Shown here one piece after another: positions 6,763 through 10,067 of a stretch of DNA of 10,067 nucleotides. Location of the stretch: assembly GCA_902497095.1 (NCBI GenBank), contig CABVDD010000052.1, positions 1 to 10,067 on the forward strand. The letters are read 5' to 3'. Position numbers and translations under genes: made by a program. Under the pieces are notes generated by a model, which was not told the origin of the DNA, searched no databases, and worked only from the letters and a program-made list of their open reading frames with translations. Origin of the DNA: an uncultured Faecalicoccus sp. (GTDB taxonomy: Bacteria; Bacillota_I; Bacilli_A; Erysipelotrichales; Erysipelotrichaceae). How positions within the stretch are numbered: position 1 is the stretch's first letter; each line of letters starts with the position of its first letter.

Positions 6763-6774
6763 CATTGGTTATGT
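6744..6774. repeat. Perfect 10-bp inverted repeat across the toxin stop codon
   Basis: ACATAACCAA (6744-6753) and TTGGTTATGT (6765-6774) flank an 11-nt loop that contains the TAG stop (6760-6762). The downstream sequence is pyrimidine-rich but has no clean T-run. It could protect the mRNA end, help termination with the next hairpin, or be a protein-binding dyad. Confidence 0.55.
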
Positions 6775-6787
6775 TCCCTTTCCTTTT

Positions 6788-6818
6788 GGAAGCAGTCCTT
6801 TCCCAGCTGCTTCCTTTT
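6788..6818 (+). terminator. Intrinsic terminator after the mazF-like gene
   Basis: GGAAGCAG (6788-6795) and CTGCTTCC (6807-6814) enclose an 11-nt loop and are followed by TTTT. It separates the toxin gene from the excisionase/integrase unit, which then needs its own promoter between about 6819 and 6860 or read-through. Confidence 0.6.
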
Positions 6819-6874
6819 AATTTGTAGGTGAGAATTTCTGTTTTAAAAACTTTATAGTAAGGAGGAACAAAGCG

Positions 6875-7060
6875 ATGAAACAACCTGTTATATGCGAAAA
6901 GAAGACGTATACCGTTGCTGAAATCATGGAAATACTTGGTATTGGAAGAACAGCAGCCTATGACTTAACAAGAAAAGGCTTGTTTAAAGTGATTCGTGTT
7001 GGTAAATTACTTCGTATTAACAAGGAATCCTTTGATCAATGGTTTGACAGTCAACAATAA
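6875..7060 (+). CDS. Excisionase-like helix-turn-helix protein
   Basis: A 61-aa protein that is a single winged-helix/MerR-like HTH domain of the excisionase family. The core is YTVAEIMEILGIGRTAAYDL (12-31), followed by the beta-wing segment VIRVGKLLRINKESFDQWF (39-57). Such proteins bind attachment-site arms and steer the integrase towards excision. Its position directly before the recombinase genes supports that role, although similar small HTH proteins also act only as transcription factors. The start is supported by AAGGAGG at 6859-6865. The stop codon overlaps the ribosome binding site of the next gene (7060-7066), so the genes are expressed together. Confidence 0.82.
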   Translation: MKQPVICEKKTYTVAEIMEILGIGRTAAYDLTRKGLFKVIRVGKLLRINKESFDQWFDSQQ

Positions 7061-7074
7061 AGGAGGAATGAGGG

Positions 7075-8367
7075 ATGGCTGTAATTTTAAAATTGGGAAA
7101 GAAATATCAAATTACTTACGAAGTAGTCACACCTACAAAGGAAATAAAGTCAATCAAAGAAATATTCGATAATTATGAAGATGCAGCTAAACGAAAAGAA
7201 TTATTGGATGGTGAAGTTTGTATGTTTTCACCAGAAAGTTTGTTTGTGGATGTAATGGAAGACTGGCTTGCTGATCCATATTTCAGAGATCATTTAAAAA
7301 AATATCACGAAGCTCAAAAAAACTATGATGTGTATCTTCGTAGCCTGGTAGAAACAACTAAAGTTAAAGAAATTGACTCAACTTTTGCAAATTCTATTAT
7401 TAACCAACTATGTGCTACAAAAAGCATAGGAAGAAATAGTGCATTATCTGTTAAAACAATCCGTGCTTGCAAGTTACTACTTATCAGTACTTGCGATCAT
7501 GCAATTAAGATGGGAATCATGGATGAAAATCCATTCAATGAAATACACATTTCTGATCCACATGATTTTAAAAAGAGGCCAAAGAAATATGCAGATTGGA
7601 CATATGAAACGATGATTCAAATTTTTGATGCATGCAAAGAAGAAAAGCTTTACGTTATTATGCAGATCATATTTGCAACCGGAATGAATGTAACAGATGT
7701 TCTTGGTCTAGTTTGGAGCGATTTTTATCATGAAAAAGATAAATACTATATTCGAACAAATAAAGTAATGGAGCGCATGTATGAAAAAGAATTGCAATTT
7801 CTTCCTAAAGATTATGTTATCCAAAAATATGTTCATGATAAGAAAATAAAATTAAAAACACAAGTTGTTCATCATTATGTAGATAAAGAAAATATCTACT
7901 CTATTCCATGTGCCTTATATGAATTATTACAAAATTGGAAAAAGAGATCGAAAGAAATCTACCATTTTGATATAAATCCTAATTCATTAATGTTTACTAC
8001 TTATGGAATTAATCCATATGATGATCGTCTCGTACTTAAACATCTAGATCAAACTACATTAAATCTAAAACTACCTAGACACACTTTAGCAGGATTAAAA
8101 TTTTTTTCTAGTAAAACTTCTCCAGATGGACGACATTATCGTGACATTTATTATTATGAACATAATGATATTTCTTTCAACCAGATTGGATTAACCGCAA
8201 AAGAAAAAGCTGTAAAGATAAACAAAGAATTTACGAAATCCATGAAAAAAGAATTGCCTGATAAGGATAAAAAAGATGCAGTGGATTTAGTAAAACAACT
8301 TAGTGAAGATAAAAATATTCGTAAGAAATTATTGATGAAACTATTAGAAATTGAAAGTGGTGAATAA
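7075..8367 (+). CDS. Tyrosine-recombinase-like protein, probably catalytically degenerate
   Basis: A 430-aa protein related in layout to the integrase encoded right behind it. Residues about 52-150 look like the SAM-like core-binding domain, and 170-215 align with the start of the catalytic domain (ADWTYETMIQIFDACKEE, then VLGLVW). The first catalytic Arg is absent: FATGMNVTDVLGLVW (200-214) lines up with FACSLRIGEVLGLTW of the neighbour, putting Asn205 where Arg should be. Near the C-terminus, KLPRHTLAG (332-340) resembles the HxxR box but without the first His, and the G-H and Tyr motifs cannot be placed with confidence. The reading frame is intact over 1.3 kb, so it is probably a functional accessory protein (arm binding, directionality) rather than debris. 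The start has AAGGAGG at 7060-7066. It ends 1 nt before the next ATG. Confidence 0.72.
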   Translation: MAVILKLGKKYQITYEVVTPTKEIKSIKEIFDNYEDAAKRKELLDGEVCMFSPESLFVDVMEDWLADPYFRDHLKKYHEAQKNYDVYLRSLVETTKVKEIDSTFANSIINQLCATKSIGRNSALSVKTIRACKLLLISTCDHAIKMGIMDENPFNEIHISDPHDFKKRPKKYADWTYETMIQIFDACKEEKLYVIMQIIFATGMNVTDVLGLVWSDFYHEKDKYYIRTNKVMERMYEKELQFLPKDYVIQKYVHDKKIKLKTQVVHHYVDKENIYSIPCALYELLQNWKKRSKEIYHFDINPNSLMFTTYGINPYDDRLVLKHLDQTTLNLKLPRHTLAGLKFFSSKTSPDGRHYRDIYYYEHNDISFNQIGLTAKEKAVKINKEFTKSMKKELPDKDKKDAVDLVKQLSEDKNIRKKLLMKLLEIESGE

Positions 8368-8368
8368 A

Positions 8369-9721
8369 ATGGCATCCATACAAAAACGAAAGGATAAATA
8401 CAATGTAGTTTATTATTATACGGATAAATATGGAAAGCAAAAACAAAAATGGGAATCCTTTAGAACATTACGGGAAGCCAGAAAACGTAAGGCAGAAGTT
8501 GAATTACAACAAGCCAATCGAACCTTTATTGCACCAAGTACTACGACTTTAAATGAATTCTGGCCAACATATGTTGATCTATATGGATGCAATAAATGGT
8601 CAATATCTACTATGGAAAAGAATACGGCCTTATTTACAACATATATTTCGCCATATTTAGGACATTGCAAACTAGATGAAATTCGTCCGATAACCATTGA
8701 GCAATATTATGCAAATCTAAAAGAAAGCGAAAATACAAAGAAAACAGGAAAAGTATCCACTCGTGTTGTCACAGAAGTTCATAGAGTTTTACGATGTACA
8801 TTTAATGTTGCGGTAAAATGGGAATACATTTCCAATAATCCATTTTTAAAAGTGGATACGCCCAAGCATGATTATGAAAAGCGAGAAATATGGACAGCCA
8901 ATCAAATTGCCAAAGCACTTGAAGTTTGTGAAGATCCAAAATTATCGATTGCCATTCAACTCGCATTTGCTTGTTCTTTAAGAATTGGTGAAGTGCTCGG
9001 TCTGACTTGGGATAATGTGCATATCAGTGAAGATGATTTTGCGTGTGGTGATACACACATTTATATAAAACAACAATTAGAACGTGCCCGTATGGATGCC
9101 ATTGAAAAATTGAACAACAAAGATGTACTATTCATCTTTCCTCAATTTGAAAAAAGGAAAAATACGACAAGACTGATATTAAAAACTCCTAAAACAGATA
9201 GTAGTGTTCGAAAAATATGGCTTCCAAACACATTAGCTTCTTTTTTGAAGCAATGGAAAGAGGATCAAAGTAAGTATAAGGAAGCCTATGGAGATGCTTA
9301 TCATGATTATAATCTTGTAATATGTCAACCAAATGGCATTCCATGTGATGGAAGTATTATTCGTAAAGGCCTATCCAAATTAGAAAAAGAAGCTGAACTT
9401 CCCCACGTTGTCTTTCATTCTTTGCGCCATACTAGTACAACCTATAAATTGAAATTAAACAATGGCGATATAAAAGCAACCCAAGGAGATACTGGGCATT
9501 CTCAAGCAGATATGGTCATGGATCTATATAGTCACATCTTAGATGAAGACCGAAGAGTAAACGCACAAAAATTTGAGGACAGTTTTTACAAACAACATAT
9601 GGAAAACTATGTTGATGTTCCACAGGCAAATAAGAAAGTCGACATAGATAAAGTACTTGAAAAAATCAAGCAAGATCCTGATTTATTGCAGCTTCTAATA
9701 GCCACTTTGAGCGGTGATTAA
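8369..9721 (+). CDS. Tn916-type tyrosine site-specific integrase
   Basis: A complete 450-aa integrase of the phage lambda/Tn916 class, which exchanges strands between attP and attB through a tyrosine-DNA intermediate. Counting from the ATG at 8369, an arm-binding N-terminal domain lies at about 1-50 (MASIQKRKDKYNVVYYYTD), the core-binding domain at about 60-165 and the catalytic domain at about 170-400. The catalytic set is complete: Arg205 (SLRIGE), the beta-hairpin Lys275 (KTPKTDSSVR), His350 and Arg353 (HSLRHT), His377 (TGHS) and the nucleophile Tyr387 (DLYSHI). A TTG at 8351 would extend the frame inside the preceding gene. I prefer 8369 because it gives the family-typical start, lies 1 nt after the preceding stop and has AAAGTGGTG in front. 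The downstream DNA carries the likely attachment site. Confidence 0.94.
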   Translation: MASIQKRKDKYNVVYYYTDKYGKQKQKWESFRTLREARKRKAEVELQQANRTFIAPSTTTLNEFWPTYVDLYGCNKWSISTMEKNTALFTTYISPYLGHCKLDEIRPITIEQYYANLKESENTKKTGKVSTRVVTEVHRVLRCTFNVAVKWEYISNNPFLKVDTPKHDYEKREIWTANQIAKALEVCEDPKLSIAIQLAFACSLRIGEVLGLTWDNVHISEDDFACGDTHIYIKQQLERARMDAIEKLNNKDVLFIFPQFEKRKNTTRLILKTPKTDSSVRKIWLPNTLASFLKQWKEDQSKYKEAYGDAYHDYNLVICQPNGIPCDGSIIRKGLSKLEKEAELPHVVFHSLRHTSTTYKLKLNNGDIKATQGDTGHSQADMVMDLYSHILDEDRRVNAQKFEDSFYKQHMENYVDVPQANKKVDIDKVLEKIKQDPDLLQLLIATLSGD

Positions 9722-9740
9722 ATGATGTTTATTAGCACGT

Positions 9741-9760
9741 GACGTATCGTTTGATACGTC
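9741..9760. repeat. Perfect 8-bp inverted repeat after the integrase gene
   Basis: GACGTATC (9741-9748), loop GTTT, GATACGTC (9753-9760). No T-run follows on either strand, so a simple intrinsic terminator is unlikely. Being 20 nt behind the integrase stop and before the tandem repeats, it may be a binding dyad in the attachment region or an mRNA 3' hairpin. Confidence 0.5.
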
Positions 9761-9787
9761 CTGTGTCGTAGGGTTCTATTCGATACC

Positions 9788-9820
9788 GTTAGATGACCAT
9801 TAGAAATCCATTAGATGGCC
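9788..9820 (+). repeat. Three tandem 11-bp imperfect repeats, candidate integrase arm sites
   Basis: The units are GTTAGATGACC (9788-9798), ATTAGAAATCC (9799-9809) and ATTAGATGGCC (9810-9820), end to end with no spacer. They lie between the integrase gene and the tRNA fragment, where arm-type integrase or excisionase binding sites are expected. An inverted partial copy lies at 10046-10055. Confidence 0.6.
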
Positions 9821-9833
9821 CCAAAAATAGCAC

Positions 9834-9866
9834 AAAAAAGTTCGGATAAAGATAGGTCATCCGAAC
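9834..9866 (-). terminator. Hairpin with minus-strand U-run
   Basis: GTTCGGAT (9840-9847) and ATCCGAAC (9859-9866) enclose 11 nt. On the minus strand the stem is followed by six T (complement of 9839-9834). It could stop transcription entering the element from the tRNA side, or act as a weak bidirectional terminator for the integrase mRNA. Confidence 0.5.
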
Positions 9867-9931
9867 ACGTTTAAAATTTAATTATTTTTCTGTTTGAAAT
9901 GTGAATTTTAACAGTGATGAAAAGGTGTATT

Positions 9932-9960
9932 AAAAAACAAAAAAAGCGGAAAAACCGCTT
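9932..9960 (-). terminator. Intrinsic terminator downstream of the tRNA-Arg 3' end
   Basis: On the minus strand AAGCGG, a five-T loop and CCGCTT are followed by TTTTTTTGTTTTTT. It lies 15 nt past the CCA end of the tRNA fragment, in the right place to terminate the tRNA transcript. If the element integrates at this tRNA gene, this would supply a replacement terminator. Confidence 0.7.
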
Positions 9961-9975
9961 AAATAAAGTCTAAAA

Positions 9976-10020
9976 TGGTATTCCGGATGGGATTCGGACC
10001 CACGACCTTCCGCTTAGGAG
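9976..10020 (-). tRNA. 3' part of a tRNA-Arg(CCU) gene (partial), probable att core
   Basis: Read on the minus strand from 10020: anticodon loop CTCCTAA (anticodon CCT), stem GCGGA, variable loop AGGTC, T-stem GTGGG/CCCAT around loop TCCGAAT, acceptor strand CCGGAAT, discriminator A and CCA. All 45 nt fit the 3' part of a tRNA, but no anticodon-stem partner (TCCGC), D-arm or 5' acceptor follows at 10021-10067. This is therefore a fragment, as left by integration at a tRNA 3' end. Position 55 is C, where T is nearly invariant. The breakpoint at the anticodon loop is typical for tyrosine-integrase core sites. Confidence 0.82.
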
Positions 10021-10024
10021 TAGA

Positions 10025-10041
10025 CCCGATACGACATCGGG
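10025..10041. repeat. Short inverted repeat beside the tRNA fragment
   Basis: CCCGAT (10025-10030), loop ACGAC, ATCGGG (10036-10041). No T-run follows. It lies between the core and the inverted arm-like repeat, and may be a protein-binding dyad or an RNA hairpin of the neighbouring element end. Confidence 0.4.
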
Positions 10042-10067
10042 AAGTGGCATCTAATGCTTAAAAATGC

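Larger units (their letters stand above)
9788..10055. mobile_element. Probable attP-like attachment region (arm repeats - tRNA core - arm repeat)
   Basis: The tRNA-Arg 3' fragment (9976-10020) is flanked on the integrase side by three tandem 11-bp repeats (9788-9820). On the other side lies an inverted copy of their core: 10046-10055 reads ATTAGATGCC on the minus strand. A core with arm sites on both sides is the layout of an attP. In a singly integrated copy, the 5' half of the tRNA should lie directly right of 10020, and it does not. The junction therefore looks like element-to-element DNA (circular form or tandem insertion). The arm assignment is inference. Confidence 0.5.

Noticed and set aside
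8351..8368. TTG start that would extend the integrase by six residues
   Set aside because: The ATG at 8369 gives the family-typical MASIQKRK start, an AAAGTGGTG ribosome binding site and a 1-nt gap to the preceding stop.
8154..8697. Two minus-strand open frames opposite the recombinase genes (8154-8375 and 8416-8697)
   Set aside because: Both are shadows of clearly conserved recombinase sequence, with low-complexity, serine/phenylalanine-rich translations.
10021..10067. Possible 5' half of the tRNA-Arg gene
   Set aside because: No strand complementary to the anticodon stem (TCCGC), no D-arm and no ATTCCGG acceptor strand are present.
1..10067. CRISPR array or insertion sequence
   Set aside because: No regularly spaced repeats and no transposase-like frame; all repeats seen are short inverted repeats or the 11-bp tandem set.

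Overview
The window is AT-rich DNA of a low-GC Gram-positive bacterium (Bacillota). This rests on strong AGGAGG-type ribosome binding sites, short intrinsic terminators with U-runs, A/T-ending codons, a tRNA end that encodes CCA, and integrase/MazF/excisionase proteins of the Tn916-like kind. The genus cannot be read from the sequence; gut Bacillota such as Erysipelotrichales or Clostridia fit. Everything visible reads as accessory DNA: a defence locus next to the integration module of an integrative element.

Left part (1-5230, minus strand): one tightly packed operon. In transcription order it holds a 68-aa Cro/C1-type regulator, a 607-aa DUF262 protein with a C-terminal HNH motif (GmrSD/SspE-like architecture), a long (851 aa) type I methyltransferase subunit HsdM, and the start of the specificity subunit HsdS, which runs off the left edge. 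Junctions are 1-bp overlaps or 1- to 52-nt gaps. No hsdR is visible; if present it lies beyond position 1. The DUF262-HNH protein sits inside the operon, so it may be a second nuclease or an accessory defence effector.

Middle (5231-6399): a divergent promoter region. The minus-strand promoter carries a perfect 9-bp dyad just upstream. The plus-strand promoter is followed by a leader of about 200 nt with two consecutive intrinsic terminators and two further hairpins, which suggests attenuation of a 140-aa sigma-70-region-4-like protein. After that gene come about 400 nt without a convincing gene, ending in an intrinsic terminator just upstream of the next ribosome binding site.

Right part (6400-9721, plus strand): a MazF/PemK-type toxin without a visible antitoxin, a 61-aa excisionase-like HTH protein, a tyrosine-recombinase-like protein that appears to lack catalytic residues, and a complete Tn916-type tyrosine integrase. 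The last three look like one translationally coupled unit.

Right end (9722-10067): a probable attachment region. It has three tandem 11-bp repeats, a minus-strand terminator, and then the exact 3' 45 nt of a tRNA-Arg(CCU) gene (anticodon loop to CCA) with no 5' half. Beyond this fragment an inverted copy of the 11-bp repeat core appears. Repeat arms on both sides of a tRNA 3' fragment look like an undivided attP, as expected for an excised circle or for tandem copies of related elements at one tRNA gene.
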